Of a stretch of DNA of 64,000 nt, positions 52,277-61,302 are shown one piece after another. The position numbers were made by a program, and so were the translations under genes. The notes under the pieces were generated by a model. The model made no database searches, had not been told where the DNA came from, and saw nothing but the letters and a program-made list of their open reading frames with translations. Origin of the DNA: Bdellovibrio bacteriovorus (GTDB taxonomy: Bacteria > Bdellovibrionota > Bdellovibrionia > Bdellovibrionales > Bdellovibrionaceae); contig NZ_LUKD01000008.1 of NCBI RefSeq assembly GCF_001592745.1, positions 1-64,000 of the forward strand. The letters are read 5' to 3'. How positions within the stretch are numbered: position 1 is the first letter of the stretch; every line of letters starts with the position of its first letter.

Positions 52277-52774
52277 TTAATATTCTTTGTAGTGACGGCC
52301 GCGGCGAAGGTCTTCCTGAAAGCGTTCTTCCGTATTGTTTTCGTTATGGTGATATTCGAAATTTTTTTGATGATTGCTCCCCATATGTGGGTAGTGATGA
52401 TCTGAATGGCACTCGCGGAAACGGTCCTGACAGATCTCGTTGTAGCGATCTTGCGGGGCCCAGTCTGAAATATTTTGCGGTTCGTTCAGATATTCACTTC
52501 GTTGAGCATGACGGCGACGACCGCGATTGTAATCACGGTTCATACTTTCATCGGCATTGTCATAGTTGCGGTCGCGTTCACGACGTGATTCACGTTCGTC
52601 GTCGGCGTCGCGATAGCCGGCTCCATGATTCCCCTCGCTGTAGTTTGATACTGGACGAGATCGATGTCGGGGGCTTTCTTCTCTCTGCAAGCGATGAGGC
52701 CCGTGATATCTTTCACTGCCGTGCGATCCTTGTTGTCGAGAATAGTTGTCCTGCGGTGATCTGCGATGTGGCAT
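52277..52774 (-). CDS. hydrophilic Arg/His/Asn-rich protein
   Basis: From the ATG at 52774 (GGAGG upstream) this encodes 165 residues, almost all charged or polar, with strings of Arg, His, Asp, Asn and Tyr; no hydrophobic core. It is probably disordered. It ends 11 bases before the SDR start, same strand, so may share its transcript. The opposite strand also has a long open frame, but that lacks a good ribosome binding site. Confidence 0.5.
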   Translation of the reverse strand: MPHRRSPQDNYSRQQGSHGSERYHGPHRLQREESPRHRSRPVSNYSEGNHGAGYRDADDERESRRERDRNYDNADESMNRDYNRGRRRHAQRSEYLNEPQNISDWAPQDRYNEICQDRFRECHSDHHYPHMGSNHQKNFEYHHNENNTEERFQEDLRRGRHYKEY

Positions 52775-52914
52775 GTGTTCCTCCTTGTGCATACACGTCA
52801 TTCCTTGGGAAGAGTTGCAAAAGCGGAACCACTTTAAAAAAATGAGAGGAAGAGCTGAGGGAGTTTCAGGGGCACATCTCCGTGAACGAATTTGACGAAA
52901 TGCCCCGAAGAAAT

Positions 52915-53691
52915 TTATTTCTGTTTAAGAATCGCGTTCGCAATTTCTGTGAAACCCAAGCCGCCTCTTTGTTGAGACACATACGTAGGTTTGTTTTTGA
53001 TCTGATCAATGAAATTTTGAATGTTCGCCACCGCAAAGCTATGCGGGAAATAGGCAAACATGGGCTCATCGTTTGGGGAATCCCCACTGAATCCGCAAAC
53101 TTTCTTGGCCTCGTCGGCCGTGACGGAAAATTCTTTTTCTAAAAATTTGAGTGACATCGTCAGCTTGTCGTAAGCGCCAAACCAGCCATTCACATGAATG
53201 GAGCTGACTTTGGCCTGAGCGCCATGGGAGTGAAAGATGTCCACAATTTTTTGAACTTCGGCCCGTGGCAAAGCGGCAACATCTTCGCAAAAGTCGATGG
53301 CTAAATCCATCAAACGACAAAACTGGTCGCTTGCTAAATCACAGCCCGGAACTTTTTGCAGAATTTCTTTTTCTAGCGCGTTTAGTTTTTTACGATTCTC
53401 GCTTTGAGTTTTTTCATCGAAGAAAAAGTGACGATGCATTTTTTTTCCGTGATAGCGGAAGTAGAATCCGCCGTTTTCTCCGACAATGCCGCTGACGGGC
53501 CAAACGCGGGCGATCATTTCACACCACCCAGCAGGGCGGCCAGTTACCGGAATCACGTGGATTCCTGCCTCGTGAAGTTGCCACAAAGCTGTGTAAGCTT
53601 CAGGACCTAAAAGGCCTTCGTCAGTCAAAGTGTCATCGATATCAGTCAGAAGAAACTGCAGGCGTTCAGAGAAGTGAGAAACATTTTGCAT
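52915..53691 (-). CDS. HAD-IIB-type sugar phosphatase
   Basis: This encodes 258 residues. Motif I is LLTDIDDTLTDE (near 15), motif II is VIPVTGRPAGW, and motif IV is CGFSGDSPNDEPMF. A type IIB cap lies between motif II and the end. It belongs to the Cof/sucrose-phosphatase-like group of HAD enzymes and probably dephosphorylates a sugar or polyol phosphate. Stand-alone and divergent from topA. Confidence 0.88.
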   Translation of the reverse strand: MQNVSHFSERLQFLLTDIDDTLTDEGLLGPEAYTALWQLHEAGIHVIPVTGRPAGWCEMIARVWPVSGIVGENGGFYFRYHGKKMHRHFFFDEKTQSENRKKLNALEKEILQKVPGCDLASDQFCRLMDLAIDFCEDVAALPRAEVQKIVDIFHSHGAQAKVSSIHVNGWFGAYDKLTMSLKFLEKEFSVTADEAKKVCGFSGDSPNDEPMFAYFPHSFAVANIQNFIDQIKNKPTYVSQQRGGLGFTEIANAILKQK

Positions 53692-53870
53692 GCTTAAATT
53701 ATCAACCTGGTTCCTTTTTTAAACAAAGGGAAGCAGGTACCTTTGGTATGGCTTGTCAAAAATTAGACTTGCACCTGAAAGCAATCGCCTTCATTTTTTG
53801 TCTATATATATAGGTCGGGCTGCAAGAGTCGTTATCCCTCGACTTTGGATGAGCCCTTAGGAATTAGAGC

Positions 53871-56591
53871 ATGGCCAAAAAAAGTGAAGCATCTGATGGT
53901 ATCAAGCTGGTCGTTGTGGAGTCCCCAACGAAGGCTAAGACCATTCGTAAATTCCTCGGGAAAGATTATGTGGTTGAGTCCTGCATGGGGCATATTCGTG
54001 ATTTGCCACAATCTGCGAAAGACATTCCTGAAAAAGTAAAAAAAGAAAAATGGGCCCAACTTGGGGTCAATGTAGATAAGAACTTCGAACCTCTTTACTG
54101 CGTGCCTAAGGACAAGACTAAAGTCGTAAAGAACTTGAAGGACAAATTAGAAGAGGCCACGGAGCTTTACCTCGCGACCGATGAAGACCGCGAAGGGGAG
54201 TCTATCAGCTGGCACTTGCTTGAAGTTTTAAAGCCCAAAGTTCCAACAAAGCGCATGGTGTTTCACGAGATCACTAAAGACGCGATTCAGAAAGCTTTGA
54301 AGGATACGCGCGAAATCGATTTGAACCTGGTGCGTGCGCAAGAAGCGCGTCGTATTTTGGATCGTTTGGTGGGTTACACGATTTCTCCACTTTTGTGGAA
54401 GAAAGTAGCTTACGGTCTGTCTGCGGGTCGCGTGCAGTCCGTGGCAGTTCGCCTGATCGTTGAAAGAGAACTTGAGCGCATTCGTTTTAAAAAATCCGCT
54501 TACTGGGGAGTTCTTGCTGAACTTTCTAAAGATGGTGTGAACTTTGAATCTCGTCTGCAACAGTACAAGAATCAAAGAATCGCAACGGGTAAAGACTTCG
54601 ATGGGCTTACGGGTCAGTTGACGGCCGGAAAAGATGTTCTAGTCCTTGATGAAAAATTAGCAGCAAAACTTGCGGCCGATTTGAAAGCGGGGAACTGGAC
54701 AGTTACGGAAGTTGAAGAAAAACCAACTTTCAGAAAACCGGCACCGCCATTTATCACTTCGACTTTGCAACAAGAGGCGAACAGAAAATTAGGTTTGAGT
54801 TCGCGTGAAACCATGCAAGTGGCTCAAAAACTTTACGAGCAAGGTTTCATCACTTATATGCGTACGGATTCTACGTTCTTGTCGAACGAAGCAATCACGG
54901 CATCTCGTGATTCTATTGGCAGCAAGTACGGTAAAGAGTATTTACCACCGCAACCACGCACTTACGCGGCGAAAAAAGTCAAAGGCGCGCAAGAGGCCCA
55001 TGAAGCGATTCGTCCTGCTGGAAATCAGTTTATGGATCCGGATGAAACAGGTCTGACAGGCACTCAATTCCGCCTTTATGATTTGATCTGGAAACGTACG
55101 ATTGCATCGCAAATGGTGGATGCTCGTCAGAAACAAGTCAGTGCAAAAATTCAAGTGGGTGAAGCTTTGTTCGGGGCTTCTGGTATGACGATTGAGTTTG
55201 CCGGTTTCCTTCGCGCTTACGTCGAAGGCAGTGATGATCCGGAAGCAGATTTGGCAGAACGCGAAGTGCGTTTGCCAGCTCTGAAAACAAAAGACAGCGT
55301 GAAGTGTGCGAAGCTGGATCCGACATCTCATGAAACAAAGCCACCGGCTCGTTACACAGAGGCCAGCCTTGTACAGACTATGGAAAAAGAAGGTATCGGT
55401 CGTCCGTCGACGTACGCCTCTGTCATCGGAACTATTATTGATCGTGGTTATGTTCGTAAAAATGGCACGGCTCTAGTTCCGACATTCACGGCGATGATTG
55501 TTTCAAAACTTTTGAGCAGCTATCTTTCTGAATACGTCGATTTGGGTTTTACTTCTGAAATGGAACAAAGCCTGGATAATATCGCGGATGGCGATTTAGA
55601 TTGGGAAAAGTACCTAGCTTCGGTTTATAAAGGCCCTAAAGGTCTGCGTGCGCTCGTTGATACTCAAGAAGAAAAAATCAATCCGGATGAAGCGCGTACG
55701 ATGACTTTGGAAGGCATGGATAGATATAAATTCCACGTCGGTCGCTACGGTGCTTACGTCACAACGACTCGTGATGGGGAAGATGTCAGTGCTTCTTTGC
55801 CGGATAATGAATCTCCAGCAGACATCACTCCTGAGATCGCAGAAAAGCTGATTGATCAAAAAATCAATGGGGCCGATGCTTTAGGAAAAGACCCAAAAAC
55901 AGGCTTGCCGATTTATGTGTTGAACGGCCGTTATGGTCCTTATGTTCAGTTGGGTGATGTGAGTCCTGAAGATGACAAACCGAAACGGGCGTCTCTTCCG
56001 CCGAACACACAGCCAGAGCAAGTGGATTTGCAAATGGCCTTGGATCTTTTGTCTTTGCCAAAACTTTTGGGAACTCACCCAGGGACCGGCAAAGAGATCA
56101 AAGCGGGCTTAGGTCGCTTCGGACCTTTTATCGTGCATGACGGTGACTATCGTTCGATTCCTAAGGGCGAAAGCATTTTCACAATCACGCTGGAGCGCGC
56201 TCTTGAGATGCTGAGCCAGCCGAAAAAGGGTCGTGGAAAAGCAGCTCCTTTAAAAGAGCTTGGTGTTTATCCTGAGACTACAGACGCAGTCCAAGTTTAT
56301 AACGGACCTTACGGACCATATATTAAATGCGGAAAGGTGAACGTGTCTCTGCCAGAGGGAACAACTCCGGACACAGTGACCTTGGAACAAGCGGTCGCTC
56401 TTATCAACGAAAAGGGTGGACCCGCGAAGGGCAAAGGAAAGGCCAAAGCCAAGGGTAAAAGTGCGGGCGCGGCGAAATCCGCAGCTCCCAAAGCGGCTCC
56501 GAAAAAGTCTTTAAAGCAAGCTGAGACGGCGAAAGAAAAAGCGCAAGTCTTAGGTGTCAAAAAAGTAGTCACTCGCAAGTCAAAAAAGTAA
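53871..56591 (+). CDS. topA: DNA topoisomerase I
   Basis: This encodes 906 residues: TOPRIM with DEDRE at 104-108, the catalytic Tyr329 in FITYMRTDS, and the SAGRVQS motif. The C-terminus has no zinc fingers but at least four C-terminal repeats (GRYGAYV, GRYGPYVQLG, GRFGPFIV, GPYGPYIKCG), then a Lys/Ala-rich tail of about 60 residues. It relaxes negative supercoils. The tail probably adds DNA binding. Confidence 0.95.
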   Translation: MAKKSEASDGIKLVVVESPTKAKTIRKFLGKDYVVESCMGHIRDLPQSAKDIPEKVKKEKWAQLGVNVDKNFEPLYCVPKDKTKVVKNLKDKLEEATELYLATDEDREGESISWHLLEVLKPKVPTKRMVFHEITKDAIQKALKDTREIDLNLVRAQEARRILDRLVGYTISPLLWKKVAYGLSAGRVQSVAVRLIVERELERIRFKKSAYWGVLAELSKDGVNFESRLQQYKNQRIATGKDFDGLTGQLTAGKDVLVLDEKLAAKLAADLKAGNWTVTEVEEKPTFRKPAPPFITSTLQQEANRKLGLSSRETMQVAQKLYEQGFITYMRTDSTFLSNEAITASRDSIGSKYGKEYLPPQPRTYAAKKVKGAQEAHEAIRPAGNQFMDPDETGLTGTQFRLYDLIWKRTIASQMVDARQKQVSAKIQVGEALFGASGMTIEFAGFLRAYVEGSDDPEADLAEREVRLPALKTKDSVKCAKLDPTSHETKPPARYTEASLVQTMEKEGIGRPSTYASVIGTIIDRGYVRKNGTALVPTFTAMIVSKLLSSYLSEYVDLGFTSEMEQSLDNIADGDLDWEKYLASVYKGPKGLRALVDTQEEKINPDEARTMTLEGMDRYKFHVGRYGAYVTTTRDGEDVSASLPDNESPADITPEIAEKLIDQKINGADALGKDPKTGLPIYVLNGRYGPYVQLGDVSPEDDKPKRASLPPNTQPEQVDLQMALDLLSLPKLLGTHPGTGKEIKAGLGRFGPFIVHDGDYRSIPKGESIFTITLERALEMLSQPKKGRGKAAPLKELGVYPETTDAVQVYNGPYGPYIKCGKVNVSLPEGTTPDTVTLEQAVALINEKGGPAKGKGKAKAKGKSAGAAKSAAPKAAPKKSLKQAETAKEKAQVLGVKKVVTRKSKK

Positions 56592-56600
56592 TTTGTTCAT

Positions 56601-56624
56601 CCCCCTTTTCCCAAGGGGGATTCT
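56601..56624 (+). terminator. hairpin after topA
   Basis: CCCCCTT and AAGGGGG (56601-56607, 56613-56619) form a 7-bp stem with a 5-base loop and a short T-rich tail. Confidence 0.55.
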
Positions 56625-56670
56625 TTGCTAAATTTGCTCCACGTTATTCGGTCTATGCGTTGGAGTTCGT

Positions 56671-57570
56671 ATGAGTAACAGTTCCCGTAAGGGACAACTA
56701 GAATTAGGGATCAACCGTTCCCCAGAGAAAGATAGAAACTTTCATCTGGGCGGTCGTAGTTTCTATTTCTTCGACTTCGACGACAACATTGCTTTCTTGA
56801 CCACACCTTTGATCCTTTTCCATAAAACCGATCGTCATGAAGTGAAAATCTCCAGTGGAGATTTCGCCCAGTATCATCAGTCTATTGGGAAATCCGGTCC
56901 GTATGCGGACTATGATTTAGATTTCTGTGACATGACCGGGACGTTCCGTAATTTCCGTGACCATCACATCGAGGATATTGAAAAGCTTCAGGGAAAAAAA
57001 CAGATCTTCGTGCAGGATGTGGCTGAAGCCCTAGGCTTTCCTGATTTTCAGTGGAAGGGCCCGTCATGGGAATGCTTCTATCATGCGACGTTCAATCAAC
57101 GTCCTTTGTCGGTGATCACTGCCCGCGGACATCATCCCGAAACTTTGAAAGACGGGATTCGCGTTTTTGTGCAAAACAAGCTTCTTCCTTTGGAGCCCAA
57201 TTACCTAAGCGTTTATCCTGTGAGTCACAAAGAGACACGGGCACTTTTGGGAGACGCAGAACTCAAAGAAGGAACTGCGGAGCTTAAACAACGCGCCATC
57301 CGTGCGAGTGTGGAAACTGCGATTGAAACTTATGGTTACAATCCTCATCATCGCTTTGGGATGTCGGATGATGACCCCAAGAATATCCAACTCATCGCCG
57401 AGGAGATGACTCGACTTAAGGCGAGATTCCCCGAGATGTCTTTCTTCCTGATCGAGACTCAGCATGGAAATTTCGTGAAACATGAAATAAAGTTGGGCGG
57501 GCTTCGCGGTGAAAAAGTGGAGAACCTCTCACAACTGTCATTCTTCGAAGAAGATCGACAAAAGTCTTAA
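56671..57570 (+). CDS. HAD-like hydrolase of unknown type
   Basis: This encodes 299 residues. FYFFDFDDNIAF near 31-42 looks like HAD motif I (DxD), SVITARGH motif II and RFGMSDDDPKNI motif IV; the layout is not a standard HAD family. No membrane or signal segment. Function unknown; a phosphatase is likely. Upstream topA on the same strand, separate transcript possible. Confidence 0.65.
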   Translation: MSNSSRKGQLELGINRSPEKDRNFHLGGRSFYFFDFDDNIAFLTTPLILFHKTDRHEVKISSGDFAQYHQSIGKSGPYADYDLDFCDMTGTFRNFRDHHIEDIEKLQGKKQIFVQDVAEALGFPDFQWKGPSWECFYHATFNQRPLSVITARGHHPETLKDGIRVFVQNKLLPLEPNYLSVYPVSHKETRALLGDAELKEGTAELKQRAIRASVETAIETYGYNPHHRFGMSDDDPKNIQLIAEEMTRLKARFPEMSFFLIETQHGNFVKHEIKLGGLRGEKVENLSQLSFFEEDRQKS

Positions 57571-57692
57571 CAATAAATAACAAGTCCTAATTTATAACGT
57601 CCTTCATAAATTGCATGCCTCCTTCTAAATCTTTGATAATCTAGTGAAATCAGTATGGCTTCCTAGAGGGGAAGCTGCATGGAAGGATCAGC

Positions 57693-59711
57693 ATGAGTTC
57701 ATTCTCAAATGGCGTTAAAGGTTTCATTATTGCCGGCTCTTTAGCCGTTTCCTCTTTGGCATCTGCCCAGTTGAAAGAGGGCTTAGAGTGCCGATATCTT
57801 ACTGTGATCGAACAAGGTTTCTTAGCGAATCACGTGAAATATTCTAACCGCGATACAGAATTGCAAGTTCGCGTGATGGATCAATATCTGAAGCGTTTAG
57901 ATCCTTCCAAAATTTATTTAACTCAAGCCGATGTTGATTCCATTAAAAAAACAGCCGGAAATGTTTTTGATAAAACGAAAAACCGTGACTGTTCATTCTT
58001 AGAAGCCACTCAGAAAATCGTTCTGCAAAGAGTGCAAGATCGCGCGGAGTTTGCAAAAAAATATCTGGGCAAAGATTTTAAATTCGATGCGCAAACGGAA
58101 TTTACTTTTGATCCGGATAAAAAACCTTGGCCTAAAGACTCTAATGAAGCCAATGAGTATTTGAAAAAATACATTCAGTTCCAGATTGGTAACTATCTAG
58201 CGACCGACATGAAACTTGATGAAGCCAAAAAGAATGTAGCTAAGAACTACGAGCGTGCAGTGAAGAGAACTCAAGAAACTTCATTGGATGATTTATTCTC
58301 TGGCTATCTTGATTCTTTCGCGAGAGCTTTAGATCCACATTCCAGCTTCTTCTCTCGTGACGTGCTTGAAGACTTTGAAATCCAAATGCGCCTTTCTTTG
58401 GAAGGTATTGGGGCGACACTTTCTTCTCAGGACGGTTTCACAGTTGTTGAACAACTTGTACCTGGTGGCGCCGCTGCGAAATCAGGTTTGATTGAACCTC
58501 AAGATAAAATCATCGCTGTTGGTCAGGAAAAAGGACCGATGGAAAACGTGATCGACATGGATTTAAAAGACGTTGTCAAAAAAATCCGTGGTAACAAAGG
58601 CACGAAAGTGCGTTTGACGATCTTGCGTAAATCCGGTGATGCGAAAAATCGTTTCGATGTTACTTTGACTCGTGAAAAAGTAAATCTTGAAGACGAAGCA
58701 GCTTCTATCATTTATCAAGATAAAGAAATCAACGGTCAGAAGAAGAAATTGGGTATCATCAACTTCCCATCTTTCTATGCGGATTCTCGCCGTGGGGGGC
58801 GCTCTTCAGCTTCTGATATGAAAAAGCTGATCAAAGAAGCGAACGAAAAGAAAGTTGATGGCTTGGTGCTCGATCTTTCTAATAACGGTGGTGGATCACT
58901 TGAAGACGCGGTGAAAATCGCCGGTCTGTTCTTCCAAACTGGAAACGTTGTAAAACAATCTTCTAAAAACGAAGGTCGTGCAGAGTCTGCATTGCGTGAT
59001 ACGGATCCGGCTGTGGACTGGGCGGGACCGCTTGTCGTTTTGACCAGCCGTATTTCTGCTTCCGCTTCAGAGATTGTGTCTGGAACTTTGCAAGATTATA
59101 AACGGGCCGTGATCGTCGGTGGCGACCACACTTACGGTAAAGGTTCTGTTCAATCGGTATTGCCGATTCCAAATAATTTGGGCGCGATTAAAGTCACTGT
59201 AGGTATGTTCTTCATCCCTGGTGGCAAGTCGACTCAGCACCGTGGTGTTGATGCCGACGTGGTTCTTCCGGGTCCATTCAGCACGGATGATATCGGTGAA
59301 AAGTACATGGATTACTCTTTGCCTCCGAAAACTATCGAGGCGTTCTTGTCTCCAGATGCTTACGTGAAAGAAGGCCCTGGAACTTGGAAAGAGCTGAAGT
59401 CCGATTGGATCAAGTCATTGAAAGAAAGATCTGCGGATCGCGTTGCTAAAAACGATGAGTTCAAAAAGATCGTTGATGAGTTGAACAAAGCCAAAGCGCG
59501 CGGAAAATTAATCCGTGTCAGCGAAGTGCTAAAAGATAAAAACGAAAAAGATAAAAAAGAAAAAGCGAAAAAGACTGCTAGTAAGGCTAAGAAAAATGAA
59601 GAGTACTTAAAGCGACCTGATATTCAGGAAGCGGAAAATGTACTTCTTGATTTGATTCAGCTGCAAGAGGGGAAAGCTCTCGTGCCCCCCAAACAAGCCA
59701 GCGCCAAGTAG
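57693..59711 (+). CDS. C-terminal processing peptidase (S41, Prc-like)
   Basis: This encodes 672 residues with a signal peptide ending near LASAQLK. N-terminal helical region, PDZ domain at about 230-325, and the S41 domain with Ser457 (ISASASEIVSG) and Lys483 (TYGKGSVQ) as the catalytic dyad. The C-terminus has a Lys-rich stretch. It is a periplasmic protease like Prc/CtpA. Stand-alone with its own terminator. Confidence 0.93.
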   Translation: MSSFSNGVKGFIIAGSLAVSSLASAQLKEGLECRYLTVIEQGFLANHVKYSNRDTELQVRVMDQYLKRLDPSKIYLTQADVDSIKKTAGNVFDKTKNRDCSFLEATQKIVLQRVQDRAEFAKKYLGKDFKFDAQTEFTFDPDKKPWPKDSNEANEYLKKYIQFQIGNYLATDMKLDEAKKNVAKNYERAVKRTQETSLDDLFSGYLDSFARALDPHSSFFSRDVLEDFEIQMRLSLEGIGATLSSQDGFTVVEQLVPGGAAAKSGLIEPQDKIIAVGQEKGPMENVIDMDLKDVVKKIRGNKGTKVRLTILRKSGDAKNRFDVTLTREKVNLEDEAASIIYQDKEINGQKKKLGIINFPSFYADSRRGGRSSASDMKKLIKEANEKKVDGLVLDLSNNGGGSLEDAVKIAGLFFQTGNVVKQSSKNEGRAESALRDTDPAVDWAGPLVVLTSRISASASEIVSGTLQDYKRAVIVGGDHTYGKGSVQSVLPIPNNLGAIKVTVGMFFIPGGKSTQHRGVDADVVLPGPFSTDDIGEKYMDYSLPPKTIEAFLSPDAYVKEGPGTWKELKSDWIKSLKERSADRVAKNDEFKKIVDELNKAKARGKLIRVSEVLKDKNEKDKKEKAKKTASKAKKNEEYLKRPDIQEAENVLLDLIQLQEGKALVPPKQASAK

Positions 59712-59735
59712 CTTCGTTCCACGTTCGTTGTTGTT

Positions 59736-59768
59736 AAGCCCAGAAGAAATTCTGGGCTTTTTTTTGCT
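59736..59768 (+). terminator. intrinsic terminator
   Basis: AAGCCCAGAA (59736-59745) and TTCTGGGCTT (59750-59759) with loop GAAA and a run of T to 59765. Confidence 0.9.
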
Positions 59769-59800
59769 TCGAACGGAGGGAGGGGAGGCTTCGAGCGACG

Positions 59801-59972
59801 GATTTGCGGTGGCAAGGAGGGGGTGGCAGCTTATGGCTCCAATCGCTTCGTGCGGCACGCGTCCTTGCTCATCGCCGCCGCCCGTTCGGGCGGTTCGCGC
59901 ATCCTGCGCCGGCGAAGGCCGCACTTCGCGCTTGGTCCCTAAGCTGCCACCCCCTCCTTGCCACCGCAAATC
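59801..59972. repeat. long perfect inverted repeat with hairpin core
   Basis: The arms at 59801-59833 and 59940-59972 are perfect 33-bp inverted copies. The core of 106 bases is GC-rich with hairpins, one CCGCCCG-ttcg-GGCGG-like and one GCGC-ATCCT-GCGC that shares the ATCCT loop of the 33326/33551 elements. Within 59712-60192 no convincing gene was found; short frames crossing the repeat are not supported. Confidence 0.8.
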
Positions 59973-60192
59973 TGTGCTGGAATTCCTTTTCCTTTCTTTG
60001 AAAGAAAATCCCGGAATTTGTTTTGAGTTTGGTCGTTTTTTCGTGGAATGAAGTGGCCTTTCCGGTGTTTTTTTGGTGGGAGGGCGGTTTAATTGGTTTT
60101 CAGCGGGTTTTTGGGGTTCTTTGGCCGTGACAAAAGCTTCTCTTTTCGCTTAGATAGAGCGGCAATTTGGGTCCTATTTTAAGGGGTAGTTC

Positions 60193-61302
60193 ATGTCTAA
60201 AAAGACCACTGTGAAAGCTGGCAGTAAGTCTGCGGCTAAGAAGTCTGTGAAGACTTCGGCTAAGACGGCTGTGAAGGCTTCTAAGAAAGCTTCGGCCAAA
60301 GCGGATAACTTTGGTGGGTTGTCGGAAGATCTTTTACTTCGTATTCATGATTTGATGGTGAAATCGCGCGTTCTTGAAGAGCGTTTGATTAAAATCTATA
60401 AAGCGGGTGAAGCTTATTTCTGGATCGGTGGACCTGGTGAGGAAGCTTTTGGTGTTCCGCTCGGGTTGTTGGCTCGTAAGGGGCAAGGGCCTGCTTATGA
60501 TTGGTTCCACTTGCACTACCGTTGTACTCCGACGATGGTGGCTTTAGGAATGAACATGGTGGATTCGATTCGTTTGATTATGAATCGTGCGACAGATCCT
60601 TCAACAGGTGGTCGTAACTTTGCCAATCACTATTGCTTCCCTCAGTGGAACGTAGCTCCTGTGACTTCTCCTATCGAAGTTCAGTATCCATTGGCTTGCG
60701 GTACGGCTCACGTGCAAAAGCGCTTTGGTAAAAAAGCTCTTTCGATTGTGACTGGTGGTGATGCGGGTACGGCGGAAGGTGATTTCGCTTCGGCATTGAT
60801 TCTAGCTTCTCGTAAGGGACAAGAGCTTCCGGTTCTTATCACTGTTCAAAATAATAAATTCGGTATCTCGACTCCGTTTGAAGGTCAGCATGGTGAAACG
60901 CACATTGCGGATCGCGCGAAGGCTTTCAACATTCGTGCTCGTGTGATCAACGGGAATGATCCTGTTGAGACCTACTTGGCGATGCAAGAAGAGATGGAAT
61001 ACATCCGTAAAACAGGTAAGCCTTCGTTTATCGAGGCTCACGTCAGTCGTTTGTATGGTCACTCCTCGGCCGATGGAGCTAATAAGAAAGCTCACTTGTT
61101 AGATCCGGTTTTCACTTTTGAAAATCGCCTGATCGACGCTGGAATCTTGACTGAAAAAGCAGCGAAGAAAATCTGGGAAATCTACGAAGCAGAAGGTGTA
61201 GCGGCTCAAGAGCAAGCTCGTACCGAGCCCGTACCGACACCAGAATCTGTTTGGGAACATGTTTACGTTGATAGCGAAAATGCAGACTGGAGAAAATTCT
61301 AA
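60193..61302 (+). CDS. 2-oxoacid dehydrogenase E1 alpha with basic N-terminal extension
   Basis: This encodes 369 residues. The first 40 are Lys/Ala/Ser-rich (SKSAAKKSVKTSAKTAVK). From there it is E1 alpha: the thiamine-diphosphate motif GDAGTAEGDFASALILASRK...NN, and RNFANHYC with the phosphorylation-loop-like context. It is nearest the branched-chain or pyruvate type E1 alpha. Stop overlaps the E1 beta start (TAATG). No E2 or E3 gene in the window. Confidence 0.9.
   Translation: MSKKTTVKAGSKSAAKKSVKTSAKTAVKASKKASAKADNFGGLSEDLLLRIHDLMVKSRVLEERLIKIYKAGEAYFWIGGPGEEAFGVPLGLLARKGQGPAYDWFHLHYRCTPTMVALGMNMVDSIRLIMNRATDPSTGGRNFANHYCFPQWNVAPVTSPIEVQYPLACGTAHVQKRFGKKALSIVTGGDAGTAEGDFASALILASRKGQELPVLITVQNNKFGISTPFEGQHGETHIADRAKAFNIRARVINGNDPVETYLAMQEEMEYIRKTGKPSFIEAHVSRLYGHSSADGANKKAHLLDPVFTFENRLIDAGILTEKAAKKIWEIYEAEGVAAQEQARTEPVPTPESVWEHVYVDSENADWRKF

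Noticed and set aside
52243-52845. Plus-strand 200-codon frame opposite the charged protein gene
   Set aside because: It has no ribosome binding site and begins inside the SDR gene start; the minus-strand frame is preferred.
59728-60051. Short open frames in the 59801-59972 repeat
   Set aside because: They run through the palindrome and terminator and lack ribosome binding sites.
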